Source: Guopingia tenuis
GTDB taxonomy: Bacteria; Bacillota; Clostridia; Christensenellales; Christensenellaceae
DNA length: 64,000 bases
Assembly (NCBI RefSeq): GCF_014384805.1
Contig: NZ_JACRSS010000001.1
Span: forward strand, 124,001 to 188,000
Direction of reading: 5' to 3'
Under the pieces are notes generated by a model that saw only the letters and a list, made by a program, of their open reading frames with translations, was not told the DNA's origin and searched no databases. A program made the translations under genes and the position numbers. This document shows, piece by piece, positions 33,379 to 42,215 of this stretch (position 1 is its first letter; the number at the start of each line of letters is the position of its first letter).

Positions 33379-34068
33379 ATGCATATTTTTGAATTCTTAA
33401 AGGAAATTTTTTTCTATTCGGGTTATTTAAACAGCAACCCGCATTCTTTTCCCAAGCCTCTGAGCCCCTCCAAGGAAAAGGAATATATCCGGCGCTATAT
33501 GGAAGGAGATGAAAAGGCACGGGAAGTGCTGATCGAGCATAACCTGCGCCTGGTAGCCCATATTGCAAAGAAATACAGCAACGCCAATGTGGATAACGAC
33601 GATTTTATATCGATTGGAACCATCGGTTTGATCAAAGGCATCAATACTTTTAATGCGGATAAGGGGACGCAGCTCGTCACCTATATTGCCAGATGTATAG
33701 AAAATGAAATCCTTATGTTCCTGCGGGCGGATAAGAAAAACAACGCGGAGGTATCCCTGGGGGAATCCATTGGGGAGGATAAAGAAGGGAACAAGATATC
33801 CCTTCTGGATGTGATCAGCACGGATGAGAGCAGTGTGGACGATCAGGTGGAGCTGCGGATGCAGTCGGAAAAACTTTATGGAATTCTATCTAAGGTACTC
33901 ACCAAGCGGGAAAGGGTAGTTATTGATCTGCGTTATGGCCTGAGCGGCGGAGAAATTTTGCCCCAACGGGAAATTGCCCGGATCTTGGGAATATCCCGCT
34001 CTTACGTCTCCCGCATACAAAAGCGGGCTCTGGCGAAACTGCATAAGGAATTTGAGAAAAAGCGATGA
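33379..34068 (+). CDS. sigK: Sporulation sigma factor SigK
   Basis: 229 residues from ATG 33379, or 238 if ATG 33352 is used. Region 2 (IEHNLRLVAHIAKKYSN, DFISIGTIGLIKGINTF, ARCIENEILMFLRA) and region 4 (LPQREIARILGISRSYVSRIQ) are intact and closely follow SigK. A hydrophobic N-terminal segment (FEFLKEIFFYSGYL) corresponds to the pro-sequence that SpoIVFB cleaves in Bacillus. The gene is continuous, with no skin element. It directs late mother-cell genes for spore coat and cortex. Confidence 0.92.
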   Translation: MHIFEFLKEIFFYSGYLNSNPHSFPKPLSPSKEKEYIRRYMEGDEKAREVLIEHNLRLVAHIAKKYSNANVDNDDFISIGTIGLIKGINTFNADKGTQLVTYIARCIENEILMFLRADKKNNAEVSLGESIGEDKEGNKISLLDVISTDESSVDDQVELRMQSEKLYGILSKVLTKRERVVIDLRYGLSGGEILPQREIARILGISRSYVSRIQKRALAKLHKEFEKKR

Positions 34069-34093
34069 ATTTCTTTCGCGCCCGGACAGAATG

Positions 34094-34102
34094 TGATATA
34101 CT
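34094..34102 (+). promoter_or_regulatory. Extended -10 promoter (TGATATACT)
   Basis: TG-A-TATACT, 27 bp before the HD-domain gene. No clear -35. Confidence 0.55.
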
Positions 34103-34128
34103 AAAGCAAAAGAAAAGCGAGGTAGTTT

Positions 34129-34743
34129 ATGGAAAGCATTCAGTCGCAGATCATGTTGAAATATAAAGAGGAATTTGTTAAGCTGCTGGAATCCACCGGG
34201 CGGGAAAATATGGATCGCCTCCTGGCATGGCTGGAAAATGAAACGGATTTTTATACGGCGCCTGCCAGCACAAAATCCCATGGGGCCTATGAAGGGGGAT
34301 TGCTCGTCCATAGCCTTTCTGTCTATCGGATTCTTGCTAACTTCACCAAGAATTTGCCAGGGGTGAAGAAGGAATCGGTTATCATCAGCGGACTTCTTCA
34401 TGACCTCTGTAAAGTAAATTTCTATATTAAAACCGTCCGGAATGTAAAAATTCCCGGCGAAAAACGATGGGAAGAGGTGCAGGGCTATGGCATTGAGGAT
34501 ACGCTGCCGCTGGGGCACGGGGAAAAATCCGTATATATGGCCATGCGCTTTATCCAGCTCACCGAGGAGGAAGCCATGGCAATTCGCTGGCATATGGGCG
34601 GATATGACGATGCGGCCCGGGCTTATGTGGGCGGAATGGCTCAATCTGCCGCTTTCACAAAATATCCTCTGGCGGCGGCTGTCGCCATCGCGGATATGTA
34701 TGATACCTATATCATCGATAACCGGGGAAAAAGTGAAAAATAA
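34129..34743 (+). CDS. HD-domain protein
   Basis: 204 residues with an HD metal-phosphohydrolase core: YEGGLLVHSLSVYRI, then ISGLLHDLCKVNFY carrying the HD pair, and later GHGEKS and IRWHMGGYDD. It resembles the 3'-5' exonuclease/YhaM-type HD group without an OB domain. Hydrolysis of a nucleotide or nucleic acid is probable but the substrate is unknown. Own promoter and terminator. Confidence 0.82.
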   Translation: MESIQSQIMLKYKEEFVKLLESTGRENMDRLLAWLENETDFYTAPASTKSHGAYEGGLLVHSLSVYRILANFTKNLPGVKKESVIISGLLHDLCKVNFYIKTVRNVKIPGEKRWEEVQGYGIEDTLPLGHGEKSVYMAMRFIQLTEEEAMAIRWHMGGYDDAARAYVGGMAQSAAFTKYPLAAAVAIADMYDTYIIDNRGKSEK

Positions 34744-34748
34744 AAGCC

Positions 34749-34773
34749 AAAGCGCCGAGACCGGCGCTTTTTT
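34749..34773 (+). terminator. Intrinsic terminator
   Basis: AAAGCGCCG pairs with CGGCGCTTT around AGAC, followed by Ts. Confidence 0.9.
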
Positions 34774-35093
34774 GCTGGAATAGATAGCGGGACGGAGCTT
34801 GAGAAATCAGGCGAAATTCATTTTTAGTAAGCCGGACGAAAGATACGGATAAAAGGGGAAACGGCTTGGATCATGCAATGCCGTTAAAAGCCCGGAACAA
34901 GACAAAAATGGTATGCTGCGGCGAGAAAGCAAGCGCCCAACGAAAGCGGCCTGACCTTTTGAGACAATGAAAAAATATAGAGAGTGGATGGCAGCATAAG
35001 CTGACATTGATATTGCTAGCTTCTTATTGGCTTTGCAACAGACTGCCGGGATTTTTGCGCCTGGAGAAAATCGGCAGAGCGGCAAGAGCTCTG
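34774..35093. other. Gene-free stretch
   Basis: About 320 bases of non-coding sequence between convergent units. A GCAGAGC/GCTCTGC hairpin at 35074-35094 overlaps the stop of the leftward gene and may terminate it, with only a short T-run. Nothing else recognised. Confidence 0.45.
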
Positions 35094-35582
35094 CTATTTT
35101 TCTTGCTGCCGGGCATATTCGATGGCTTCTTTGCCTGTCATATGGTCGATGGAAATGCCGATAATCAGCGCCTGCCGGCAGCGAGCCACTTCCTCCCTGC
35201 GGCTGGTTTCCGGCAGTGAGCCAGAGTATTTGGCCGCCAGAGCCAAAAAGGCCGAGGTACGCTCCTCCCCCTCCACTGCGGCAGCCCGGCCGAAGAGAAT
35301 GACGCTGCGGAAATAGGAGGTATATTCCTCAGGGACGATGGTATCTTCATCCACCACCGTAAAACAAACCCGGGGATCACGCCGGATAGCATCCAGCTTA
35401 TGGCCGGATTTGGCACAGTGAAAGTAAATCTTGCCACTGCTGTACACATAATTCAAAGGGATAGAATAGGGATAGCCGTTATCGCCATGAACGGCAAGAA
35501 CGCCATTGGAATTCCGAGTTAAAACAATATCAATTTGCTCGGCGGACAAACTTTGGCGGCTGCGCCGTATTTTCCGAAACAT
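35094..35582 (-). CDS. Pyridoxamine 5'-phosphate oxidase-family (split-barrel) protein
   Basis: 162 residues from the start at 35582, chosen for GGGAGG upstream. The flavin split-barrel fold is shown by GVLAVHGDNGYPYSIPLNYVY and IYFHCAKSGHKLDAIRRDPR, typical of the NimA-like/YkgJ branch. It may reduce nitro-compounds or bind flavin or heme; function not assignable. Lies downstream of the methyltransferase gene in a leftward operon. Confidence 0.82.
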   Translation of the reverse strand: MFRKIRRSRQSLSAEQIDIVLTRNSNGVLAVHGDNGYPYSIPLNYVYSSGKIYFHCAKSGHKLDAIRRDPRVCFTVVDEDTIVPEEYTSYFRSVILFGRAAAVEGEERTSAFLALAAKYSGSLPETSRREEVARCRQALIIGISIDHMTGKEAIEYARQQEK

Positions 35583-35598
35583 AAGGGTTCCTCCCTGG

Positions 35599-36348
35599 TT
35601 AGAGCCTGACCGCTTTGATACGGATGCGCACATAGTCGACGACCCATTTGCCGTTTTGATAGAGGATAGGGCGGAGACGGCTGGCCGCTTCCTTTAGAAT
35701 CTCCTGCGTCAATGTATCCGAAATCCCCGAAAATGGTTTCTGGTCAAACATACGGATCCAGTTTATAAGACCGTCCGGGCCTTCCTGGGGCGTGGGGCGG
35801 TCGAAGAGGCTGGCGAAGCAGACCCGCAGGTCCTGCTCCTCCAAAAGAGGCGCATATTCTCCGATGGTGGGGAAATAAAAGGGCATGGAATAGGAAAGGC
35901 CCCGCCGGGCAAAACCATAGGAAAGCGCATCGTGGACAGATTTGGCGCAGCCGACGCCGCCAAATTCACAAACCAGCTGTCCGCCGGGTTTCAGGTTGTC
36001 GGCTATGCACCGCAGCAGGGCCTTCTGGTCATCGATCCAATGAAACACGGCGTTGGAAAAGATTACATCGGCTTTTTCTTCCAGATGGAAGGAAGTGGCG
36101 TCTGCCAGGCGGAATTCCAGGCCGGGATGCAGCTCCTTTGCCAGAGCCAACATTTCCGCAGAGGCATCCAGCCCGAGGACAGAGAAGCCGCGTTCAGCAA
36201 GTTTCTGTGTAAGAGCTCCATTGCCGCAGCCCAAATCCACCACGCGGCTTCCGGCAGGCGCGTCAATCAGGGAGAAGAGATCCTCCCCATAGGAGGGGAC
36301 AAAAGAAAAGTGATCTTTATATTCCTTTGCATTCCATGTAATATTCAT
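35599..36348 (-). CDS. Class I SAM-dependent methyltransferase (Tam-like)
   Basis: 249 residues. SAM motif I is VVDLGCGNGALTQKL, with the acidic residue in LGLDASAEML and motif II/III ADVIFSNAVFHWI. Overall it resembles trans-aconitate methyltransferase, but that specificity is not proven. AGGAGAG lies before the ATG. It sits 12 bp after the small surface protein and 16 bp before the split-barrel gene. Confidence 0.85.
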   Translation of the reverse strand: MNITWNAKEYKDHFSFVPSYGEDLFSLIDAPAGSRVVDLGCGNGALTQKLAERGFSVLGLDASAEMLALAKELHPGLEFRLADATSFHLEEKADVIFSNAVFHWIDDQKALLRCIADNLKPGGQLVCEFGGVGCAKSVHDALSYGFARRGLSYSMPFYFPTIGEYAPLLEEQDLRVCFASLFDRPTPQEGPDGLINWIRMFDQKPFSGISDTLTQEILKEAASRLRPILYQNGKWVVDYVRIRIKAVRL

Positions 36349-36360
36349 TAGAACTCTCCT

Positions 36361-36765
36361 TTATTCCGCAGGAAAACAGCGGGAACAGGGACTTTTCCCG
36401 GCCTGTTCTGCTTCCTGCCGGGTCATGGTTTGGGCGGTATCCGGATTCATGGAGCCGCAGTCCGGCCGGCTGTGGTATTTGGCACCGCTCATTGAGACAT
36501 AAACGATCTCGGCACCAGAGGCCGGCGCTGCGCTGGAAGAAGCGGAGGGAGGTGCGGGCGCCGCTGGCAGGGCCTCGGCTTCCTGGCCGGAAGAACCGGC
36601 ATCGCGAGAGGCGGATGTTTCCCCGGCAACAGCAAAGGAATACGCCCGGCTTCGCTTTTCCGGGAGGGGAAGGGAAGCATCATAGAGAAAAAAGCCCAAT
36701 ACGATGGCAAGCGCCGTGGCGAGAATCAAGATAAGAGGGAGAAGCTCCCTAAAGCTCTGTTTCAT
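36361..36765 (-). CDS. Small exported protein with Cys-rich C-terminal motif
   Basis: 134 residues: an N-terminal membrane helix (about 8-28), an Ala/Ser/Pro-rich linker, and a C-terminal motif KYHSRPDCGSMN...MTRQEAEQAGKSPCSRC. This motif, YHx4C with a later PCxxC, recurs in small exported Firmicute proteins and probably binds metal; its role is unknown. AAGGGGG precedes the ATG at 36765, chosen over a longer frame without a ribosome site. First gene of a leftward operon, divergent from the sirtuin gene. Confidence 0.72.
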   Translation of the reverse strand: MKQSFRELLPLILILATALAIVLGFFLYDASLPLPEKRSRAYSFAVAGETSASRDAGSSGQEAEALPAAPAPPSASSSAAPASGAEIVYVSMSGAKYHSRPDCGSMNPDTAQTMTRQEAEQAGKSPCSRCFPAE

Positions 36766-36769
36766 GGCA

Positions 36770-36798
36770 TTGCCCCCTTGGGTGGGAAATGATATACT
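36770..36798 (+). promoter_or_regulatory. Promoter of the sirtuin operon
   Basis: TTGCCC (36770-36775), 17-bp spacer, TATACT (36793-36798) preceded by TGA, so an extended -10 compensates for a weak -35. Confidence 0.6.
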
Positions 36799-36848
36799 GA
36801 AATAAATATAGCATGGCATAGGGAATTTGTCCACGGAGGAGGGAGAAA

Positions 36849-37577
36849 ATGAATATAGACGCTTTGCAGGACAGGGTAAGAGAAAGCCGGAACATTGTGT
36901 TTTTTGGCGGCGCAGGGGTTTCCACGGAAAGCGGCATTCCGGATTTCCGCAGCCCGGACGGACTGTATCACATGCATTATGCCTATCCGCCCGAAACCAT
37001 CATCTCCCATTCTTTTTTTCTTGCCCATCCGGAGGAATTCTATCGATTCTATCGGGAAAAGATGCTCTGCCTGGATGCTGCGCCCAACATTACGCATAAA
37101 AAGCTGGCGGAGCTGGAGACGGCGGGAAAGCTCAAGGCGATTGTGACGCAGAATATCGACGGTCTGCATCAAAAGGCGGGTTCCCGGGCAGTCTATGAGC
37201 TTCATGGCTCTGTCCACCGCAATTACTGCATGGAATGTGGCGCATTTTATGACGGCGCTTTTATCAAGGAATCCAGGGGAATTCCCCGGTGCTCCTGCGG
37301 CGGGATGATCAAGCCGGATGTGGTGTTGTATGAAGAATGCCTAGACGATGCTGTCGTTCGGGGCGCCATCGCGGCGATTGGGCAGGCCGATCTGCTGATC
37401 GTGGGCGGAACGTCCCTGAACGTCTACCCGGCGGCGGGCATGCTGCAGTATTTTCAGGGAAAAACGCTGGTGCTGATCAATAAAAGCCCGACGCCCTTTG
37501 ATGCAAAAGCCGACCTGCTCTATCAGACCAGCCTGGGGAGCGTGTTCGGGGCGTTGGAGACGGGAGAAGAGATATGA
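36849..37577 (+). CDS. cobB: Sir2-family NAD-dependent protein deacylase
   Basis: 242 residues. NAD-binding GGAGVSTESGIPDFRS, TQNIDGLH and catalytic histidine (YELHGSV) are present. A zinc ribbon is formed by CMECG and CSCGG. It would remove acetyl groups from lysines using NAD. AGGAGG lies upstream of the ATG. It overlaps the next gene by 4 bp. Confidence 0.93.
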   Translation: MNIDALQDRVRESRNIVFFGGAGVSTESGIPDFRSPDGLYHMHYAYPPETIISHSFFLAHPEEFYRFYREKMLCLDAAPNITHKKLAELETAGKLKAIVTQNIDGLHQKAGSRAVYELHGSVHRNYCMECGAFYDGAFIKESRGIPRCSCGGMIKPDVVLYEECLDDAVVRGAIAAIGQADLLIVGGTSLNVYPAAGMLQYFQGKTLVLINKSPTPFDAKADLLYQTSLGSVFGALETGEEI

Positions 37578-37825
37578 GCGAGCTTCGCAGAATTCCCGGA
37601 GTAGGGAAAGAAACCGAAAAGGATTTGCTGGCGCTGGGATATGCGACCATCGAGTCTCTTAGGGATCAGGACCCGGAGGAAATATACCGGCGGGACTGCC
37701 GGAGACGGGGCGTGATTATCGACCGCTGCCAGCTTTATGTATACCGCTGCGCGGTGTATTTTGCCAGCACGGAACACCCCGATCCGGAAAAACTGCAATG
37801 GTGGAAATGGAAGGATATAAGATGA
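37574..37825 (+). CDS. Cdd1-like helix-hairpin-helix protein
   Basis: 83 residues with a helix-hairpin-helix at the N-terminus (IPGVGKETEKDLLALGY) and the conserved C-terminal CAVYFASTEHPDPEKLQWWKWKD. This matches the small Cdd1/pathogenicity-locus family, whose function is unknown; DNA binding is likely. Overlaps both neighbours by 4 bp. Confidence 0.85.
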   Translation: MSELRRIPGVGKETEKDLLALGYATIESLRDQDPEEIYRRDCRRRGVIIDRCQLYVYRCAVYFASTEHPDPEKLQWWKWKDIR

Positions 37826-38955
37826 AAAAGAAATTTGTAATTGCTCCCGATTCATTTAAGGGGAGCCTGAACTGCGGGGAAGCTGCCGCGGCAATGGAGC
37901 GCGGCCTTTGCCGGGCTTTTCCGGGATCAGAGATTGTTTCGCTTCCCGTGGCGGACGGCGGCGAGGGGACGATGGATGTGATTGCCTCCATTCTTCCGGG
38001 AAAAAAGATAAAAAGAACAGTGAGCGGCCCGCTGCTCCGCCCTGTGGAAGCGGTGTATTTTTTGGGAAGCGACGGGACGGCGGTGGTAGAGCTTGCCCAG
38101 GCTTCGGGCATCACGCTGGTGGAACGCGAAAAGCTTAATCCTTTTTGCACATCCACACTGGGAACGGGGGAGCTGCTCCGGGACGCTCTTGACCGGGGGG
38201 CAAAAAAGATCATCCTGACTCTGGGGGGGAGCGCTACCAACGACGGCGGCTCCGGCATTGCCAGGGCTCTTGGCATCCGCTGCCGGAAGGAGAATGGAAA
38301 AGAAGTGGAGCCGGGCTGCGGCGGCCTTGGTGAAGCCGCAGATCTGGACATTTCCGGGATACATCCGGGGCTTGCCAGCACGCCCATAGAGATTGCCTGC
38401 GACGTATCCAACCCTCTCTGCGGGCCGGAAGGGGCTTCGGCAATTTTCGGGCCGCAAAAGGGAGCGGCTTTGGAGGATATCCCAAGGCTGGATGACCTGC
38501 TGCAGGCCTATGGCACGCTTTTGGAGCAAAAATCCGGCCGAAAGCTTATGGATTTGCCCGGAACAGGCGCGGCCGGCGGAGCGGCGATGCCGCTTCTCGC
38601 CTTTGGAAAAGCGAAAATCGTTTCGGGGATTGATACCGTGCTGCGGCTCATTGGGTTTGAGAAGGCGCTGGAGAACGCGGATGCCGTTCTGACGGGCGAG
38701 GGAAAGATTGACGGTCAAACCTGTTTTGGAAAGGCGATTGCCGGGATTCTCTCTTATACGGCGCCCCGGAGAATCCCCACGCTGGGATTTGCGGGCATGC
38801 TGGAAGAGGGGTATGAAGCCCTCTATGACCGGGGAATGACTGCCTGCTTTGCTATCTGCCCCGGGCCGGTAAAGCTGGAAAACGCCATGAAAAATGCGGG
38901 GATCTATTTGGAACGGGCCGTCTATAATGCGGCGCGCCTGATGGGGAAATCCTGA
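37822..38955 (+). CDS. Glycerate kinase (GlxK/GarK family)
   Basis: 377 residues beginning KKKFVIAPDSFKGSLNCGEAA, with LTLGGSATNDGGSGIARALG and LTGEGKIDGQT, all signatures of the type-2 glycerate kinase fold. Phosphorylates D-glycerate, giving 2- or 3-phosphoglycerate depending on subgroup. ATG overlaps the previous stop (ATGA), so it is translated with the sirtuin unit. Confidence 0.93.
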   Translation: MKKKFVIAPDSFKGSLNCGEAAAAMERGLCRAFPGSEIVSLPVADGGEGTMDVIASILPGKKIKRTVSGPLLRPVEAVYFLGSDGTAVVELAQASGITLVEREKLNPFCTSTLGTGELLRDALDRGAKKIILTLGGSATNDGGSGIARALGIRCRKENGKEVEPGCGGLGEAADLDISGIHPGLASTPIEIACDVSNPLCGPEGASAIFGPQKGAALEDIPRLDDLLQAYGTLLEQKSGRKLMDLPGTGAAGGAAMPLLAFGKAKIVSGIDTVLRLIGFEKALENADAVLTGEGKIDGQTCFGKAIAGILSYTAPRRIPTLGFAGMLEEGYEALYDRGMTACFAICPGPVKLENAMKNAGIYLERAVYNAARLMGKS

Positions 38956-38975
38956 AAACCGCCGCGAAAGGACAC

Positions 38976-39031
38976 TTTTCACGGAAATTTCACATAAGCC
39001 CCATGGGGAATACACAAGGGCGGCCTATAGT
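38976..39031 (+). promoter_or_regulatory. Candidate response-regulator box and promoter
   Basis: TTCAC recurs at 38978 and 38989, 11 bp apart, the spacing used by OmpR/PhoB-type regulators; a -10-like TATAGT lies at 39026. Possible autoregulation of the two-component operon that follows. Confidence 0.4.
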
Positions 39032-39080
39032 AACATGCAAGAAAATCGGATAGAACAAAGTCATGTGAGGGGGAAGCAAA

Positions 39081-39749
39081 ATGGCACATATTTTGATTGC
39101 GGACGATGAACCGAAAATTCGTGCGGTGATCCGCGAATATGCCGAATTTGAGGGCCACACGGTGACCGAGGCGGCGGATGGCATGCAGGCCATCGAATGC
39201 GTCCGGCAGGAGGATTTTGACGTGGCGGTGGTGGATATCATGATGCCGCGTCTGGACGGGTATTCTGCCTGCAAGGAAATCCGGAAGCTCAAGGATATTC
39301 CCATTATCATGCTCTCTGCCCGGGGTGAGGAATATGACAAGCTTTTCGGATTTGAAATCGGCATCGACGATTATATGGTCAAGCCCTTCAGCCCCAAAGA
39401 GCTGATGGCACGGATCAAGGTGGTAGTTTCCCGCCATCAAGGGGCAGCGGGGCAGCAGGATATTTTAGAGTTTGGCGGCCTGGTCATCGATATGCCGGGG
39501 CGGCAGGTGAAAATCGATGGAGAACCCGCTAAAATGACGCCCAAGGAGTATGACCTGCTATTTTATCTAGTGCGCAATAAAAACATCGCCTTTTCCCGGG
39601 AGCAGCTTTTGCAGGATGTTTGGGGCTATGATTTCTTCGGCGACGATAGAACGGTAGATACACATATCAAAATGCTGCGTTCCAATCTGGGGAAATACCG
39701 CAGCCATATTGTGACCCTGCGGGGAATGGGATATAAATTTGAAGCTTAA
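39081..39749 (+). CDS. OmpR-family response regulator
   Basis: 222 residues: receiver (ADDEPK, phospho-Asp in VVDIMMP near 51, VKPFSPKE) and winged-helix (MTPKEYDLLFYLVRNKN to GMGYKFE). It resembles VanR/PhoP-like regulators; target genes unknown. A ribosome site GTGAGGGGG is present. It overlaps the kinase gene by 11 bp. Confidence 0.92.
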   Translation: MAHILIADDEPKIRAVIREYAEFEGHTVTEAADGMQAIECVRQEDFDVAVVDIMMPRLDGYSACKEIRKLKDIPIIMLSARGEEYDKLFGFEIGIDDYMVKPFSPKELMARIKVVVSRHQGAAGQQDILEFGGLVIDMPGRQVKIDGEPAKMTPKEYDLLFYLVRNKNIAFSREQLLQDVWGYDFFGDDRTVDTHIKMLRSNLGKYRSHIVTLRGMGYKFEA

Positions 39750-41205
39750 AAAGAACAGCATCAAACTGAAAATCTGGCTGTATTTTTTGCTTTTTGCAGT
39801 AGTGATCCTCTGCGGCCTCTGGCTATTTCAGACGGTGTTTATCAACGGATATTATCGCAACATGAAGCAGAACAGCATCGTGAGTGGCGCACAGACCCTC
39901 GTGGAGCAATATGCCAGCGGAGTCGTCGGCACGACATATGCGAAGATGGCCTCTGTAGCTATGGAGAACGACCTGGCGGTAAATATTGTGGACCTCGAGG
40001 GGAGGACGCTGTTTGCTTATAGTCCCGCCGGGCGGCGCTATGGGCAGGAGCTGGCCTTGTATTTTAACGGCTTCGGGCAATCAGCCGTTAAAAAAAATGC
40101 TGTAAACCTGCTGGCTCGGCAGATTCGGGAACAGGAATCTGGCGCTCTGTTTGAATATTTTGATAATTCCAACGGGCAGCAGATGTTTGTTTACAGCACT
40201 CTGGTCACGGATGCCAACGGCGACGTAGCGGTGCTTATCGTCACATCCCAGCTTCAACCTCTCAATGAGACGGTGAAAATTTTGAGTGAGCAGCTTATCT
40301 ATGTGACCGTGGGGATCCTGGGGATTGCATTTGTTCTCTCCTTTGTCATCGCTCAGAAAGTTTCGCGGCCGCTGGAAAAGATCACCGAGAAGGCGGCAGT
40401 GCTTTCCCAGGGAAATTACGACGTTACCTTTGAGGCCGGAGGCTACAGCGAGGTCAATCAGCTGGCCCATACCCTCAATTATGCTACCAGCGGTCTCAAA
40501 CAGGTGGAAAAGCTGCGAACCGAGCTGATTTCCAATGTGTCCCATGACCTGCGCACACCGCTCACCATGATTAAGGCGTATGCGGAGATGATCCGGGATA
40601 TTTCAGGAAACAATGAGGAGAAGCGCAACCAGCATCTGGCCGTCATTGTGGAGGAATGCGACCGGCTGAGCGATTTTGTGCAGGATCTTCTGGATGTTTC
40701 CAAGTTGCAGGCCGGCGTGATCGAATATCATCCCATGGAGTTTAACCTTTCGGAACTGATTCAAAAGACCTTGGGGAGATTTGATGTTCTGAAAGAAAAG
40801 CAGGGTTATACCATTGTTTTGCAGGGAAGGTCGGATGTATTCGCCTATGGCGATGAGAAAAAAATTGAACAGGCGCTCTATAATCTGCTGAGCAATGCCG
40901 TCAACTACACGGGCGAGGACAAAAAGATCTTTATCACCCTGGAGGAGACCGAACAAAAGGTGCGCGTCAGCATCCGGGATACCGGCCCAGGAATCCCCAA
41001 GGAGGATCTGGAGCATATCTGGGAGCGGTATTATCGCGTGGATAAAGAGCATAAGCGTGCGGTGGCTGGCTCGGGGATCGGGCTGGCTATCGTGAAGTCC
41101 GTGTTCCTGCTGCATAAAACGGATTTTGGCGTGGAAAGTGAACCTGGCCATGGCTCTACCTTCTGGTTTGAACTATATAAACAGGAACCCCAAAGAGGAA
41201 ATTGA
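39739..41205 (+). CDS. Sensor histidine kinase
   Basis: 488 residues: membrane helix (about 10-32), an extracytoplasmic sensor (about 35-180), second helix (about 185-205), HAMP, and HisKA (SNVSHDLRTPLTMIKAY, His near 269). ATPase motifs are NAVNYTGED, RDTGPGIP and GSGIGLAIVKS. It starts at TTG 39739 inside the regulator gene, as no downstream start keeps the first helix. Signal unknown. A terminator that also carries the next gene's promoter follows. Confidence 0.9.
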   Translation: MKLKKNSIKLKIWLYFLLFAVVILCGLWLFQTVFINGYYRNMKQNSIVSGAQTLVEQYASGVVGTTYAKMASVAMENDLAVNIVDLEGRTLFAYSPAGRRYGQELALYFNGFGQSAVKKNAVNLLARQIREQESGALFEYFDNSNGQQMFVYSTLVTDANGDVAVLIVTSQLQPLNETVKILSEQLIYVTVGILGIAFVLSFVIAQKVSRPLEKITEKAAVLSQGNYDVTFEAGGYSEVNQLAHTLNYATSGLKQVEKLRTELISNVSHDLRTPLTMIKAYAEMIRDISGNNEEKRNQHLAVIVEECDRLSDFVQDLLDVSKLQAGVIEYHPMEFNLSELIQKTLGRFDVLKEKQGYTIVLQGRSDVFAYGDEKKIEQALYNLLSNAVNYTGEDKKIFITLEETEQKVRVSIRDTGPGIPKEDLEHIWERYYRVDKEHKRAVAGSGIGLAIVKSVFLLHKTDFGVESEPGHGSTFWFELYKQEPQRGN

Positions 41206-41262
41206 GAACCTGCCCCCTTTATGATACAATACGAATTGTATAGCGATAAAGGGGGCTTTTTT
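41202..41262 (+). promoter_or_regulatory. Terminator superimposed on the SDR promoter
   Basis: GCCCCCTTTAT pairs with ATAAAGGGGGC (with an inner ATACAAT/ATTGTAT stem) and ends in T6: a terminator for the kinase operon. Within it TTGAGA (41202-41207), 17-bp spacer and TACAAT (41225-41230, preceded by TGA) form a good promoter. The GGGGG of the 3' arm is the Shine-Dalgarno of the SDR gene. Confidence 0.75.
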
Positions 41263-41991
41263 ATGCGGCAGAAAACGGTTTGGATCACGGGGGCGTCCCG
41301 GGGGATCGGGCGGCAAGCGGCGCTGGATTTCGGAAGACAGGGATGGAATGTGGTAATACACTGCCACACACATCGGGAGGAAGCGGAGGCCGTCCGGCAG
41401 TCCATCGGCCGCAATGCCATTGTGACGGCGGGGGATGTGGCTTCTCGGGAGGAAGTACATGCGGTGTATCAGAAGGCGCTGGATGCCTTTGGGCGGGTAG
41501 ATGTGCTCATCAACAACGCGGCTGTCGCCTCTCAGGAGCTGTTTACCGAAATGCAGGAGGAAAATTGGCGGCGGATATTTGCCGTCAATGTGGAAGGGGT
41601 TTATCACTGCACCCAAACAGTTCTGCCGGATATGATTCGCCGCAGGGAAGGGAAGATCGTCAATATTTCCTCCATGTGGGGGCAGGTGGGCGCATCCTGC
41701 GAAGTCTGCTATTCGGCGACAAAGGCCGCTGTGATCGGAATGACAAAGGCCCTGGCAAAGGAAGTGGGCCTTTCGGGCATCCAGGTCAACTGCGTGGCAC
41801 CCGGGGTGATCGCCACAGAAATGAACGCCCATTTGAGCGGAGCGGATATGCAGGCTTTGGCAGAGGATACGCCGCTGGGGCGGTTGGGCGCACCGGAGGA
41901 TATTTCCCGTGCGCTGCTTTTTTTGGCCTCGGAAGATGCGGATTTCATCACTGGACAGGTTTTGGGAGTCAACGGCGGATTTGTGATTTGA
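41263..41991 (+). CDS. FabG-like short-chain dehydrogenase/reductase
   Basis: 242 residues with the classical SDR features: TGASRGIG cofactor loop, NNAA, catalytic Ser in NISSMWG, and YSATK. It is similar to FabG 3-oxoacyl-ACP reductases but isolated from other fatty-acid genes, so another carbonyl substrate is possible. ATG 41263 directly follows the T-run of the terminator; GGGGG lies 7 nt upstream. Confidence 0.88.
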   Translation: MRQKTVWITGASRGIGRQAALDFGRQGWNVVIHCHTHREEAEAVRQSIGRNAIVTAGDVASREEVHAVYQKALDAFGRVDVLINNAAVASQELFTEMQEENWRRIFAVNVEGVYHCTQTVLPDMIRRREGKIVNISSMWGQVGASCEVCYSATKAAVIGMTKALAKEVGLSGIQVNCVAPGVIATEMNAHLSGADMQALAEDTPLGRLGAPEDISRALLFLASEDADFITGQVLGVNGGFVI

Positions 41992-42125
41992 ATATATAAT
42001 ATATTATATATGGAAAAACCCGCACATTTTTCATTCCGGCAGAACGGGCTTTGTTTCCGTGAGAAGATTTTTTCCTTTTTCATAAAATTTGTCCTACATT
42101 GTTCTAATTTTTTTGATAATTTCTA

Positions 42126-42154
42126 TTGACAAATAACACACCTCGAAGTAAAAT
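42126..42154 (+). promoter_or_regulatory. Promoter of the aldolase-paralogue array
   Basis: TTGACA (42126-42131), 17-bp spacer, TAAAAT (42149-42154). TTGACAAATAACA is shared exactly with the promoter at 46757, suggesting one regulator or shared ancestry. Confidence 0.8.
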
Positions 42155-42215
42155 AAAGCCATAGATGTGAAAACCAAATATCATTTCACAAAATTCTATT
42201 AGGAGGAAAGTTGGT

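Noticed and set aside
33352..34068. sigK interrupted by a skin-type element
   Set aside because: The reading frame is continuous through regions 2 to 4, with no recombinase adjacent.
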